Part shown: piece after piece, positions 25,085 to 33,478 of the stretch
Layout: every line of letters begins with the position of its first letter
How positions within the stretch are numbered: the first letter of the stretch is position 1
Source: Actinomycetes bacterium
Lineage (GTDB): Bacteria; Actinomycetota; Acidimicrobiia; IMCC26256; Chersky-534
NCBI GenBank assembly: GCA_025463865.1
Contig: JAODBH010000100.1
Coordinates: 1 to 39,370, forward strand
Length of the DNA stretch: 39,370 bases
Direction: 5' to 3'
Translations under genes and position numbers: made by a program
Notes under the pieces: model-generated
Told to the model about the DNA's origin: nothing
The model's database searches: none
The model's input: only the letters and a program-made list of their open reading frames with translations

Positions 25085-25536
25085 CGCCGCCGGGCACCGA
25101 CGCCGGTCCCGGCGCCACCGAAGGTATGCGCCTCGACCTCGAGGCGATGCGCGGCTGCTTCGACGGCGTCGTCCCGCCCGTCATCGCGACGTGCTCGGCT
25201 GACGGCACGCCCAACCTCACCCACCTCTCCCAGTTGTTCCCCGTCGACGCCGAGCACCTCGCGCTGTCGAACCAGTTCTTCGGCAAGACGTCCGCCAATT
25301 TGGCCGAGAACCCCCGGTCGAGCGTCCTCGTCACCGACTCGATCACCGACCGGACCTACCGGTTCGAGCTGCGGTTCGAGCGGACGGAGACGTCGGGCCC
25401 GTTGTTCGAGGCGTTGCGGGCGTCGATCGACGCGGTGGCGTCGTTGACCAACATGGAGCATGTGTTCGCGCTCCGCGGCGCCGACGTGCACCGCGTCCTG
25501 CGTTGGACGCTGGTGTCGTCGCCGGGCGGCTGGTGA
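25081..25536 (+). CDS. FMN/F420-binding split-barrel protein (PPOX-like) 2
   Basis: A 151-residue protein of the pyridoxamine-5-phosphate-oxidase-like superfamily: FDGVVPPVIATCSADGTPNL (the classic strand-turn start), LALSNQFFGKTSANLAENPR and SVLVTDSITDRTYRFELRFE. A GTG at 25081 overlaps the preceding TGA. Homologues are often fused or adjacent to GAF domains, as here, suggesting a sensory or electron-transfer partner rather than a metabolic oxidase. It is distinct from the first split-barrel protein and not a simple duplicate. Confidence 0.88.
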   Translation: MTPPGTDAGPGATEGMRLDLEAMRGCFDGVVPPVIATCSADGTPNLTHLSQLFPVDAEHLALSNQFFGKTSANLAENPRSSVLVTDSITDRTYRFELRFERTETSGPLFEALRASIDAVASLTNMEHVFALRGADVHRVLRWTLVSSPGGW

Positions 25537-26477
25537 CCGTCCCCAACCTGTCGGCGTTGGCCGTGCTCACCGGCCGATTGGGCCGGTGTGGAGACCTCGA
25601 CGCCATCATCACCGAGTCGCTGGATGCGCTCGCGCAGCTCTTCGGGTTCGAGCACTCGATGCTGATGATGGTGGACGAGACCGGCAATCGGCTCTACACG
25701 ATCGCGAGTCGCGGCTACGACCGCGCGGGCATCGGGTCCGAGGTCGACGTCGGTGAGGGGATCATCGGCGTGGTCGCCGCGCGCGGCATCCCGATCCGCG
25801 TGAGCAACGTGCAACGCATGGTCACGTACGCGCGCACGGTGCAGCGGTCCGTCGGTCCGGAGGTCGACGACATTCCGCTTCCGGGGCTCGCGTCGGCGCG
25901 GAGCCAGCTCGCCGCGCCCGCCATGGTGATGGGCCAGCTCATCGGGGTGCTCGCGGTCGAGAGCGAGCGGCAGGGCGCGTTCGGTCCCGAGGACGAGGAG
26001 CTGCTCGGTGTCGTCGCGCACCTGGTCGCCGGCGCGATCGAGCTCGACCGCGTGGGTGAGCGCGCGCGAGTCGGCGCGCGACCGGACGCGCCCGCGGGAG
26101 AAGGTGGCGCGGTGCACGCGCCGTCGGCACCGACGGGGAAGCCCGAGCGCGTGAACACGGTTCGGTTCTTCCCCGCCGACGGCAGCACCTTCGTCAACGG
26201 TGACTACCTGGTCAAAGGCGTACCCGGCCGCATCCTGTGGCGGTTGCTGCGCGAGCACCGCGACGACGGGCGCACCGAGTTCAGCAACCGCGAGGTGCGA
26301 CTCGATCCGTCGCTGGAGCTCCCGGCCTTCCGTGACAACCTCGAGAGCCGCCTCATCCTCCTGAAGCGCCGGCTCGACGAGCGGGTTGCACCGATGCGCA
26401 TCCAGAAGACCGGGCGGGGACGGTTCAGCCTCGTGGTCGACGGTCCGCTCGTGCTCGACCTCGCCGGCTCCAGCTGA
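25533..26477 (+). CDS. GAF-domain protein with C-terminal winged-helix-like region
   Basis: About 314 residues. The GAF domain spans roughly 10-170: LDAIITESLDALAQLFGFEH, VGEGIIGVVAARGIPIRVSN and MVMGQLIGVLAVESERQGAF. A linker rich in Ala, Pro and Gly follows, then a C-terminal region (about 205-314; GDYLVKGVPGRILWRLLREH, TEFSNREVRLDPSLELPAFR, ESRLILLKRRLDE) that resembles a DNA-binding winged helix. It is probably a ligand- or redox-sensing regulator. GTG 25533 gives the GTGA overlap; TTG at 25503 is the alternative start. The signal is unknown, and the linked flavin-type proteins may supply it. Confidence 0.87.
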   Translation: MTVPNLSALAVLTGRLGRCGDLDAIITESLDALAQLFGFEHSMLMMVDETGNRLYTIASRGYDRAGIGSEVDVGEGIIGVVAARGIPIRVSNVQRMVTYARTVQRSVGPEVDDIPLPGLASARSQLAAPAMVMGQLIGVLAVESERQGAFGPEDEELLGVVAHLVAGAIELDRVGERARVGARPDAPAGEGGAVHAPSAPTGKPERVNTVRFFPADGSTFVNGDYLVKGVPGRILWRLLREHRDDGRTEFSNREVRLDPSLELPAFRDNLESRLILLKRRLDERVAPMRIQKTGRGRFSLVVDGPLVLDLAGSS

Positions 26478-26608
26478 CCGAAGCGGTCGCCGCGGAGCCC
26501 GGGGGATCCCCGACGCACAAGAAAGTCCGGGAAATCGACGTCCGCGGTCGCGCGCGCCTCCGTAGAGCAGCCAAACCCCCGGAGCAACGCCCGAGAAAAG
26601 AGGCGATC

Positions 26609-27457
26609 TTGAACATCGACGATCGAGAACTCAACGGTCTGATTGTGGAGTCGCAAGATCTCCAGTCGGACGCAATGCGCCAGAACGCAGCGGTCGCCTC
26701 GGATCTCCGCGACGTCGCTGCGGATCGGCGTGACGACGGTGTCGACCCGGCTGAGGTCGAGCAGTTCAACGAGGGCAGGAAGTCGCTCATCAGCCGCTTG
26801 ACCGAGAGCAACGGCGGCAAGGGCCTTCTGGCCGGCGGTGTCGGTGCGGCGTTGATCGCTCTGTTGGCCCAGCCTGCGGCGGCCGACAAGGCCCTCGACG
26901 TGCAGATCCTGCAGACGGCTTCATCGCTGGAGATCCTCGCGGTCGCCACGTACGGCGCAGCACTCACGCTGCCGTTCATCAAGGACGGCAACGCGGTGGT
27001 CGTGAAGTTCGCGCAGACCACGATGATGCAGCACGACGCGCACCGTCAGGCCTTCCAGGCCCAGACGACGGCGTTGGGCGGCAAGGTCCAGGACCAGCCC
27101 AACCCGAAGTACAAGCCGGTCGTCGACGCGGCGGTGCCGACGCTCAAGGCGCCCGCCGACGTGGTGAAGCTGGCCATGACTCTCGAGCAGGTGGCGACCG
27201 AGACCTACCTGTCGGACCTGAACCAGTTCACCGACACGAAGTCGAAAGAGGTCATGGCCAGCGTGATGGGCGTCGAGGCTCAGCACCTCGCGACCCTGCG
27301 AGCCGTCGGTGCGTTGCTCGCTGCAGGCGCGGTGGACCTCATCGCCGTGCCGGTCGACGCGTCGAAGCTCCCGGCCGCGGCCGGAAGCGTTGCCTTCCCC
27401 GATCCCTTCGAGGGAATCACCATGGCCAGCCCGCCCCAGGAGGGTGCAGTCAAATGA
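26609..27457 (+). CDS. Ferritin-like domain protein with internal membrane segment
   Basis: A 282-residue protein. An acidic cytoplasmic head (1-65) is followed by a hydrophobic stretch (71-92, KGLLAGGVGAALIALLAQPA) ending AAADKA, which could be an anchor or late signal sequence. Then comes a four-helix ferritin-like bundle with Glu108, His142/His145, Glu193, Glu198 and Glu223-x2-His226 as possible di-iron ligands. The start is TTG at 26609, with AGAGG 7 bases before it; ATG at 26675 is an alternative. The next gene overlaps by 4 bases and encodes a second ferritin-like protein. Iron handling or oxidative protection at the cell surface is plausible but unproven. Confidence 0.88.
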   Translation: MNIDDRELNGLIVESQDLQSDAMRQNAAVASDLRDVAADRRDDGVDPAEVEQFNEGRKSLISRLTESNGGKGLLAGGVGAALIALLAQPAAADKALDVQILQTASSLEILAVATYGAALTLPFIKDGNAVVVKFAQTTMMQHDAHRQAFQAQTTALGGKVQDQPNPKYKPVVDAAVPTLKAPADVVKLAMTLEQVATETYLSDLNQFTDTKSKEVMASVMGVEAQHLATLRAVGALLAAGAVDLIAVPVDASKLPAAAGSVAFPDPFEGITMASPPQEGAVK

Positions 27458-28158
27458 CCGATGACACCGTCAACCCGACATCCACCCCGGGTGCCGACCT
27501 CGGATCCGTGGGCGGGTTCTCCCGCCGCGGCTTCCTGATCGGTACCGGAGCCGTCGCCGGCGCCGCGGCGCTCGCAGCTTGTGGCTCGAGCTCGAGCAAG
27601 TCGTCGTCGAAGACCACCACCACCAAGAAGGCGGCCGGTACCACCTCGACGGCAGCTGCCGGCGGTGCGGGCGGCGACCTCGCCACGGCTGCGTTCGCGG
27701 CCAGCCTCGAGGTCCTCGCGGTCAACACGTACAAGGCGGCGCTCGCGGCGGCAACCGCCAACAAGCTCGGCCCGGTCCCCGCGGCCGGCGCGAACTTCGT
27801 GCAGACCGCGATCACCCAGCACTCGGCCGCGCTGGACAAGTGGAACGGCGTCCTCAGCGCGGCGGGCAAGCCCGCTGTCACCGCTCCCGACGCCAAGCTC
27901 AACGCGACGGTGCAGACCGAGTTCGCCAAGGTGACCGACTTCGGCGGCGCGGCCAAGCTGGCCCTGCAGCTGGAGCAGATCGCGGCTGCGACCTACCAGA
28001 ACGCGGTGGCCTCGCTCACCGGGAAGGACGCGATCCAGCTGGCTGGTTCGATCCAGATCGTCGACATGCAACACCAAGCGATCCTCAACTACGTGCTCGG
28101 CATGTACCCGGTGCCGGACACGTTCGCCAAGACCGACATGGCGGCCAGCCCGTCGTAG
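27454..28158 (+). CDS. Tat-exported ferritin-like lipoprotein
   Basis: A 234-residue protein with a twin-arginine signal (SRRGFLIG at about 23-30), a hydrophobic core and a lipobox LAAC with Cys43, so it should be folded inside and anchored outside. A Ser/Lys/Thr-rich linker follows, then a ferritin-like bundle: SLEVLAVNTY, ITQHSAAL, LQLEQIAAATY and IVDMQHQAILNY. The last pair has Asp where the preceding paralogue has Glu. ATG overlaps the upstream stop (ATGA). Folding before export suggests a metal cofactor loaded in the cytoplasm. A strong terminator closes the operon. Confidence 0.92.
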   Translation: MTDDTVNPTSTPGADLGSVGGFSRRGFLIGTGAVAGAAALAACGSSSSKSSSKTTTTKKAAGTTSTAAAGGAGGDLATAAFAASLEVLAVNTYKAALAAATANKLGPVPAAGANFVQTAITQHSAALDKWNGVLSAAGKPAVTAPDAKLNATVQTEFAKVTDFGGAAKLALQLEQIAAATYQNAVASLTGKDAIQLAGSIQIVDMQHQAILNYVLGMYPVPDTFAKTDMAASPS

Positions 28159-28211
28159 TCGGTCACGGGAGAATCGCGGGACCCGGCCTCCACCCGCGGA
28201 TCCCGTGCTGC

Positions 28212-28261
28212 GACGGCTCCGGCTGGTGGTCCCCCCCACCAGGCCGGAGCCGTCGTTTGTT
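28212..28261 (+). terminator. Strong intrinsic terminator after ferritin-like operon
   Basis: The arms 28212-28229 and 28236-28254 pair over 18 bases with one bulged C around a 6-base loop, followed by GTTTGTT. It begins 53 bases after the stop. It also argues against the upstream in-frame start for the next gene, because that frame would run through the hairpin. Confidence 0.8.
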
Positions 28262-28289
28262 ACGGGCAGGGCAAAACCTGGCCGTGCGG

Positions 28290-28319
28290 TTGCTCGACGC
28301 GGTCTGACCATCGTACCGT
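28290..28319 (+). promoter_or_regulatory. Leaderless-type promoter for GMC dehydrogenase operon
   Basis: TTGCTC (28290-28295), an 18-base spacer and TACCGT (28314-28319), followed after 8 bases by GTG 28328. There is no ribosome site before the GTG, which fits a leaderless mRNA. It lies just after the terminator of the upstream operon. Confidence 0.5.
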
Positions 28320-28327
28320 CAGCGCTT

Positions 28328-28723
28328 GTGCTGACCGCCGACGAGATCGACGCGCTGGAGCGACTGCTCGACGTGATGCTGCCGTCGACGTCGGGCGCCG
28401 GAGCCCGCACCGCGGGCTCCATCGACTACGTCGTCGGCCGGCTCGACCGCGAGGACCCGGTGCTCCTCGCAGCCTTGCGACCGCACCTTCGCGGCGACAC
28501 CGATCCCGACGTGGTCGTGGCCGCGCTGGCCGCCGACCCGGACGCCTTCGACTTCCAGGTGTTCCGCCGCGTGCGGGCCTGGGCGTGGGAGGGCTTCCTC
28601 TGCGAGCCGCGCCATGGTGGCAACCGCGACGAGGTCGGCTGGCGACGGTTCGGCGCGAACGGCTTCCCCCAGCCGCGCGGCTACACCGCCGACGAGCTGA
28701 CCGTCGACCGGGAGACGCGGTGA
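28328..28723 (+). CDS. Gluconate 2-dehydrogenase subunit 3-like protein
   Basis: About 131 residues of the small-subunit family that accompanies GMC flavoprotein dehydrogenases: LTADEIDALERLLDVMLPST at the start and FDFQVFRRVRAWAWEGFLCE in the middle. In known complexes this subunit aids export and assembly of the flavoprotein. Here no Tat signal is seen, so the complex may be cytoplasmic. GTG 28328 is chosen because family similarity starts there and a -10-like box precedes it; the frame is open upstream through the terminator hairpin. The flavoprotein gene overlaps its stop (GTGA). Confidence 0.85.
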   Translation: MLTADEIDALERLLDVMLPSTSGAGARTAGSIDYVVGRLDREDPVLLAALRPHLRGDTDPDVVVAALAADPDAFDFQVFRRVRAWAWEGFLCEPRHGGNRDEVGWRRFGANGFPQPRGYTADELTVDRETR

Positions 28724-30387
28724 TCCCGCACGCGCCCGTCGACCTGTGCGTCGTCGGCCTCGGTGCCGCGGGCGGGACGATCGCGTCGGAAGCCGCGCAC
28801 GCGGGCCTGTCGGTGGTGGGACTCGAAGCCGGGCCCGATCACGACCCGACCCGCGCGGCCGAGGAGTTCGACACCGACGAGGTGGCGCACGTCGTCGACC
28901 TGAAGCTGCAGTGGGCCGAGCCCGAGGTGCTCGTCTTCGAGGACGGACCGCCGATCCCGTTCCCGTGGCTGGCCCGCAACATCGGCGTCGGCGGTCCGCA
29001 CCACTGGAGCGGGTTCTCGTTCCGCTTCCATCCCTCCGACTTCCGGGTCGCCTCGGAGTGCGGCGTCCCGGACGGCTCGAGCGTGGCCGACTGGCCGATC
29101 TCCTACGAAGACCTCGAGCCGTTCTACGAGTCCGCGGAGGCGATGTTCGAGGTCAGCGCGGGCACGACCCATCCGTGGGAGCCCGAGCGGCACGCGCCGT
29201 ACCCGCAGCCGCCCCTTCCCGACAGCGGCCGCGCGCGGATGCTCACCGACGCCGCGCGGCGGCTGGGCTGGAACCCCTACCGCCCGCCCGCCGGCGTGCT
29301 GACCCGGGCCGAACCCGGCGGTTTGCGCCAGGCCTGCAACCTCTGCGGGCACTGCACGCACTTCGGGTGCACCCGAAACGCCAAGGCGTCGACCCTCGTG
29401 ACCGTGCTGCCCGCGGCCCGAGCTACCGGCCACCTCGACGTCAGGGCCCGCTCACGCGCGACGGAGGTGGTCGTCGACGGCACCGGTCGGCCGCGCGCGG
29501 TCCATTATCTCGACGCCGACGGTGAGGAACACGTGCAGCCGGCGAAGGTGATCGTGCTCGCGACCAACGCCCCGTACGTCGCGAAGCTCATGCTGCAGAG
29601 CCGGTCGGACCACCATCCACGCGGCCTCGGCAACGAGCACGACCAGGTCGGCCGGCACGCGACCTTCCACACGTCGATGTACGCCTACGGCGTGTTCGAC
29701 GACCTGCTGCTGCACGCGGAGCGCGGTCCCGCGTTGCACGTCGCGATCGACGACTTCAGCGAGGGCCGGCCCTACGCCGCCGGCGCACCGTTCCGCCGCG
29801 GCGCGCAGCTCACCGGCGGGATGCCGGCGACGTTCGCGGGTGGACCACTGTCGTTCGCGCTCGCGCTCGGCGACTGGCTGCCGCTTCCCGACGGTGTGCC
29901 CGGCTACGGCGAGGGGCTGCTCGAGTTCGCGGCCCACGCGTTCGCCCGCCACATGGCCGTGTTCTGCCTCGGCGAGGATCTGCCGCGCGCGGAGAACCGG
30001 GTCACCCTCGATCCCCACCTCGTCGACGGCTCGGGCCGGCCCGCGCTGCGCATCGAGTACGCACACCATCCGGAAGACCGGGCCCAGATCGCCTACATGC
30101 TCGAGCGGGCGGAGCTGTGGCTGCGCGAGGCGGGAGCCGACACCGTGGTCTCGGCCGCGCCACCGATCCCGGGTGGCATCCGGGCCGGACACGCCCACGG
30201 CACGACCCGGATGGGCACCGATCCGCACACGTCGGTCACCGACGACATGGGCCGGGTGCACGGGTTCGACAACCTGTTCAGCGCGGGGGCCGGCACCTTC
30301 GTCACGTCGTCCGCGTTCAACCCTTGCCTCACCATCGTCGCCCTCGCGTTGCGGTCGGCGCCCGCGATCATCGCCGCGGCGTCGTGA
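28720..30387 (+). CDS. GMC-family FAD oxidoreductase with Cys cluster
   Basis: A 555-residue flavoprotein of the glucose-methanol-choline family, gluconate/FAD-glucose-dehydrogenase branch. The FAD-binding motif is VVGLGAAGGTIASEAA (11-26). A cluster Cys206-x2-Cys209-x2-Cys212-x4-Cys217 lies in CNLCGHCTHFGC. The C-terminal HAHGTTRMG and SSAFNPCLT carry the expected catalytic His and Asn. It should oxidise an alcohol or sugar; the Cys cluster may hold an iron-sulfur centre, as known in FAD-glucose dehydrogenases. No cytochrome subunit follows, so the electron acceptor is unknown. GTG 28720 overlaps the subunit 3 stop. Confidence 0.93.
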   Translation: MIPHAPVDLCVVGLGAAGGTIASEAAHAGLSVVGLEAGPDHDPTRAAEEFDTDEVAHVVDLKLQWAEPEVLVFEDGPPIPFPWLARNIGVGGPHHWSGFSFRFHPSDFRVASECGVPDGSSVADWPISYEDLEPFYESAEAMFEVSAGTTHPWEPERHAPYPQPPLPDSGRARMLTDAARRLGWNPYRPPAGVLTRAEPGGLRQACNLCGHCTHFGCTRNAKASTLVTVLPAARATGHLDVRARSRATEVVVDGTGRPRAVHYLDADGEEHVQPAKVIVLATNAPYVAKLMLQSRSDHHPRGLGNEHDQVGRHATFHTSMYAYGVFDDLLLHAERGPALHVAIDDFSEGRPYAAGAPFRRGAQLTGGMPATFAGGPLSFALALGDWLPLPDGVPGYGEGLLEFAAHAFARHMAVFCLGEDLPRAENRVTLDPHLVDGSGRPALRIEYAHHPEDRAQIAYMLERAELWLREAGADTVVSAAPPIPGGIRAGHAHGTTRMGTDPHTSVTDDMGRVHGFDNLFSAGAGTFVTSSAFNPCLTIVALALRSAPAIIAAAS

Positions 30388-31088
30388 CCGGCAACTCCCC
30401 GCCCGCGACGGTGCGGGTCGCCGCCGAACCGGCAGCCTGGCCGACCGTCGCGGCGCTCGCGCCCGCGCGGATCGCGCTCGTCGTCGTCGACATGCAGACC
30501 GACTTCATCATGCCCGACGGGTGGCTGGCGGGGATCGGAGTGACCACCGAGCCCATGCGCGCCGTGGTGCAGCCGATCGGCGCGCTGCTCGCCGCCGCGC
30601 GTGCAGCCGGGCTCACGGTCGTGCACACGCGGCAAGGGAACGCGGCCGACCTGCGTGACCTGCCTGCGGTCCGGCGGCACATCCGTGGCATCCGCAACGC
30701 CGGTGGAGCCACTGCCCCCGGCCTCGTGCGCGGCGAACCGGGATGGCAGATCGTCGACGCGCTCGCACCCATCGCGGGTGAGCTGCTGATCGACAAGACC
30801 GGGTACAGCGCGTTCGAAGGAACCGCGCTCGACGCGGAGCTGCGGGCGCGATCGATCGAGGCGCTGGTCGTCGCCGGGGTCACGACCAACGTCTGTGTCC
30901 TCGCGACGCTGCTCGGTGGGGTCGACCGGGGGTACGACTGCCTGCTCGTTCCCGATGCCGTCGCCGCCGACGCTCCGGAGATCACCGCGGCCGTGCTGCG
31001 GATCCTGGACCACGAAGGCGCGGTGCTGGGATCCCGCGCGCCGGTCGCCGCCGTGCTCCGCGGTCTCGGCCCCGACGCGCCCGCATGA
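30384..31088 (+). CDS. Isochorismatase-like cysteine hydrolase
   Basis: A 234-residue cysteine hydrolase. The triad is Asp36 (VVDMQTDF), Lys138 (IDKTGYSAF) and Cys171 (GVTTNVCVLAT), with the usual cis-peptide VTT before it. Cys-bearing members are amidases or ureidases acting on N-carbamoyl, ureidoacrylate, biuret or nicotinamide-type substrates. GTG 30384 overlaps the GMC stop (GTGA), so the amidase and dehydrogenase are coupled. It ends 22 bases before the convergent amidohydrolase. The substrate is unknown. Confidence 0.92.
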   Translation: MTGNSPPATVRVAAEPAAWPTVAALAPARIALVVVDMQTDFIMPDGWLAGIGVTTEPMRAVVQPIGALLAAARAAGLTVVHTRQGNAADLRDLPAVRRHIRGIRNAGGATAPGLVRGEPGWQIVDALAPIAGELLIDKTGYSAFEGTALDAELRARSIEALVVAGVTTNVCVLATLLGGVDRGYDCLLVPDAVAADAPEITAAVLRILDHEGAVLGSRAPVAAVLRGLGPDAPA

Positions 31089-31110
31089 GCAGCGTGGGGC
31101 GGCGAGCCGG

Positions 31111-32493
31111 TCAGGACGATGCGATCTCCGGCCACCGGTGAGGGACTTCGAGCCCGGCCCGCCCGAGCAGGTCGTGCGCCATCGCGTTGGCCTGCACCCG
31201 CAGCTCGTCCATGTCGACGGTGAGGCACCGGCCGTCGCCGACGACCTGGACGCCGCCCACGAGCACGTCGCGCACGGTCTCGCCCTCCGCGGCCCAGATG
31301 AGCTGCAGGACGACGTCCCCGCGCGGTACCCATTGCGGCTCGGTGGCGTCGTGGATCACCACGTCGGCCTGCTTGCCCACCTCGAGCGATCCGATGCGGG
31401 CGGCCATCCCGATCGCGTCGGCGCCGCGGATGGTCGCCATCTCGAGCGCCTCGTGCGCGCCGAACCACGACGGATCGACGCTCACGTCCTTGGCGATGCC
31501 CGCCGCGAGCGCGGCAGCTCGGAGCACGCTCACCTGGTCGCCGGCGTTGATGGCGTCGCAGCCGAGCCCGATCCGGCCGCCGCGGGTGAAGAACTCGGCG
31601 TGGCGGCCGTGACCGCTCACGCCGCTCCCGACCCGGAAGTACGACCACGGGCAGTATCCGACCGCGGTCTCGGTCCGCAGCAGGGCCTCGAACTCGTCGT
31701 CGTCGATGTAGACGCAGTGCGCGAGCAGCAGGTGTGCACCGAGCACGCCGAGGTCGTCGAGGTGCACGACCGGCGGCCGCCCCGTGCGCTCGAGGTAGGC
31801 CTCGGTATCGGACGGCGAGGGCGACATGTGCATGGTCATGTGCACGTCACGGGCCCGGGCGAGATCCGACGCGCCGACGAGCAGCTCGTCCGACGCGAGG
31901 CTGTGCCCGACGAGCGTCACCATCGCCGACACGCGTCCGCCGGGCGGGAACGCGTCGAGCATGACCCGCTGACGGTCGAGCACCTCGTCGGCGGTTCCAC
32001 CGAACGGCACCCCGGGGACGTCCCAGCCCCAGCAACCGACCGTGCCCCGCACACCCGCGGTGTGCATGCCGGCGCCGACCCGGTCGGGATGGGCGACGGT
32101 GCCGGCCTCGACCAGGGTGGTCACGCCCTTCAGCAGGCTCTCGGTCGATGTGAGCAGGGCCGAGATCTCGTCGTCGTCACCGGTGTGCACCGCGTGGAGC
32201 GGCACCGACCAGTCGAACACCGCGGGTCCCGACGTGATGGTGTCGGGGATGACGCTGCGCACGAGCGGGTCACCGGTGAAGTGCTGATGCGCGCTGATCA
32301 TGCCGGGGGTCACGACGCAGTCGGTGGCGTCGAGCTCCGGGGCGCCGGGGTACTGCGACCGCAACCCGCTCGTCGAACCGACTGCGACGATGGTGTCGCC
32401 TGCGATCGCCACCGCGCCGCCGAGCAGCACCTCGCGGCTCGGGTTCATCGTGATGACGTCGCCGCCGGTGATGAGGAGATCGATGTCGGGCAC
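31111..32493 (-). CDS. Metal-dependent amidohydrolase (TrzN/guanine-deaminase-like)
   Basis: A 460-residue amidohydrolase-superfamily enzyme. Metal ligands: His69-x-His71 (SAHQHF), His222 (MTMHMS), His259 ([10 protein letters not shown]) and Asp313 ([11 protein letters not shown]), the one-metal deaminase/chlorohydrolase pattern. A flanking beta-sandwich starts [22 protein letters not shown] and closes with [10 protein letters not shown]. Relatives deaminate or dechlorinate triazines, guanine, adenosine or hydroxyatrazine. The start is GTG 32493 without a clear ribosome site, next to an 18-base tandem repeat. It is divergent from the SDR and convergent with the cysteine hydrolase. Confidence 0.93.
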   Translation of the reverse strand: MPDIDLLITGGDVITMNPSREVLLGGAVAIAGDTIVAVGSTSGLRSQYPGAPELDATDCVVTPGMISAHQHFTGDPLVRSVIPDTITSGPAVFDWSVPLHAVHTGDDDEISALLTSTESLLKGVTTLVEAGTVAHPDRVGAGMHTAGVRGTVGCWGWDVPGVPFGGTADEVLDRQRVMLDAFPPGGRVSAMVTLVGHSLASDELLVGASDLARARDVHMTMHMSPSPSDTEAYLERTGRPPVVHLDDLGVLGAHLLLAHCVYIDDDEFEALLRTETAVGYCPWSYFRVGSGVSGHGRHAEFFTRGGRIGLGCDAINAGDQVSVLRAAALAAGIAKDVSVDPSWFGAHEALEMATIRGADAIGMAARIGSLEVGKQADVVIHDATEPQWVPRGDVVLQLIWAAEGETVRDVLVGGVQVVGDGRCLTVDMDELRVQANAMAHDLLGRAGLEVPHRWPEIASS

Positions 32494-32501
32494 GGAACGT
32501 C

Positions 32502-32537
32502 CAATCAGGATGCAGGAAGCAATCAGGATGCAGGAAA
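32502..32537. repeat. Tandem 18-base repeat in a divergent promoter region
   Basis: Two adjacent copies of an 18-base unit (32502-32519 and 32520-32537), beginning CAATCAGGATGC, differ only in the last base. They fill most of the 59-base gap between the divergent amidohydrolase and SDR starts. They may be paired regulator sites or a recent slippage duplication. Confidence 0.85.
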
Positions 32538-32552
32538 GATGGGGGAACCGGG

Positions 32553-33419
32553 ATGACAGACGTGCATGAGGGACTCGGGATCGCGGGGCGGTCGTTCATC
32601 GTGACCGGCGGCGGCACCGGGCTCGGCCGCGCGTGCGCGGCGCTCCTGGTCGAGGAGGGCGCGTCGGTCACGATCTGCGGCCGCACCGAGGCGACGCTTG
32701 CCGCGACGGGCGCGGAGCTCGTGGCGGGCGCTCCCGACGGCGTGGCGGTGCGCGCCGTGGCCGCCGACATCACCGACGAAGCCGCGGTCGCGAGGGTTGT
32801 CGCGGCGGCGCTCGAGCTCACGGGCTCGATCGACGGCTTCGTCGCGAACGCGGGAGGCTCGGGCCAGCTGCTCCCACTCGACCAGATCGACGGGTCCGAC
32901 TTCGAAGCGGTGCTCCGGCTCAACGTGGTGGGCACGTTCCTCTGTCTGAAGCACGTGGTGCCGCACCTGGTGGCGCGTCCGGGAGGAGCGGATCGTCCAG
33001 AGGTGCCGGGCGGCTCGTTCGTCGCCATGTCGTCGGTGGCCGGCCATCAGACCCACCGCTGGTTCGGTGCCTACCCCGTGGCCAAGGCGGCCATCGAGCA
33101 CCTCGTGCGCAACGCGGCCGACGAGTACGGGGCCGCCGGCGTGAGGGTCAACGCGGTGGCGCCCGGGCTCACGTGGAGCGACAAGATGCGCGGGATCGTC
33201 GGCGACGGGGATCCGATCCATGAGAGCTACGTCACCAACACGCCGCTGGGCGGGGTGGGTGAGCCGAGGGACGTGGCGGAGATGGTCGGCTTCCTGCTGA
33301 GCCCGCGCGCCCGTTGGGTCACCGGCCAGGTGATCGACGTCGACGGCGGCAACGGGCTGCGACGCGGGCCCGACATCAGCAGCGTGGTCGGCGGCGCGGT
33401 CATCGGCGACGTCCCGTAG
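32553..33419 (+). CDS. Short-chain dehydrogenase/reductase (SDR)
   Basis: A 288-residue classical SDR. The cofactor motif is TGGGTGLG (18-25), NAGG is at 99-102, and the catalytic set is Ser160 or Ser161, Tyr174 and Lys178 in AYPVAKAA. The PG of [10 protein letters not shown] and the C-terminal [15 protein letters not shown] are family typical. It should interconvert an alcohol and ketone with NAD(P)H, or act as an enoyl reductase; the substrate is unknown. Divergent from the amidohydrolase; a hairpin follows the stop. A GGGGGAACCGGG run lies before the ATG. Confidence 0.94.
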   Translation: MTDVHEGLGIAGRSFIVTGGGTGLGRACAALLVEEGASVTICGRTEATLAATGAELVAGAPDGVAVRAVAADITDEAAVARVVAAALELTGSIDGFVANAGGSGQLLPLDQIDGSDFEAVLRLNVVGTFLCLKHVVPHLVARPGGADRPEVPGGSFVAMSSVAGHQTHRWFGAYPVAKAAIEHLVRNAADEYGAAGVRVNAVAPGLTWSDKMRGIVGDGDPIHESYVTNTPLGGVGEPRDVAEMVGFLLSPRARWVTGQVIDVDGGNGLRRGPDISSVVGGAVIGDVP

Positions 33420-33427
33420 CGCCACAC

Positions 33428-33451
33428 CGTCGGGTCAGGGGGTACCCGACG
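33428..33451. terminator. Bidirectional hairpin between SDR and HD-domain genes
   Basis: CGTCGGGT (33428-33435) and ACCCGACG (33444-33451) pair perfectly over 8 bases around an 8-base loop, in the 59-base gap between two convergent genes. A second CCCGACG follows at 33454-33460. There is no T run, so the terminator role is likely but not certain. Confidence 0.5.
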
Positions 33452-33478
33452 ATCCCGACGCTACGGAACGATCGCCGA

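Noticed and set aside
26500-26512. CGGGG-N3-CCCCG hairpin as terminator of the GAF gene
   Set aside because: Only 5 base pairs and no T run, so chance cannot be excluded in this GC-rich DNA.
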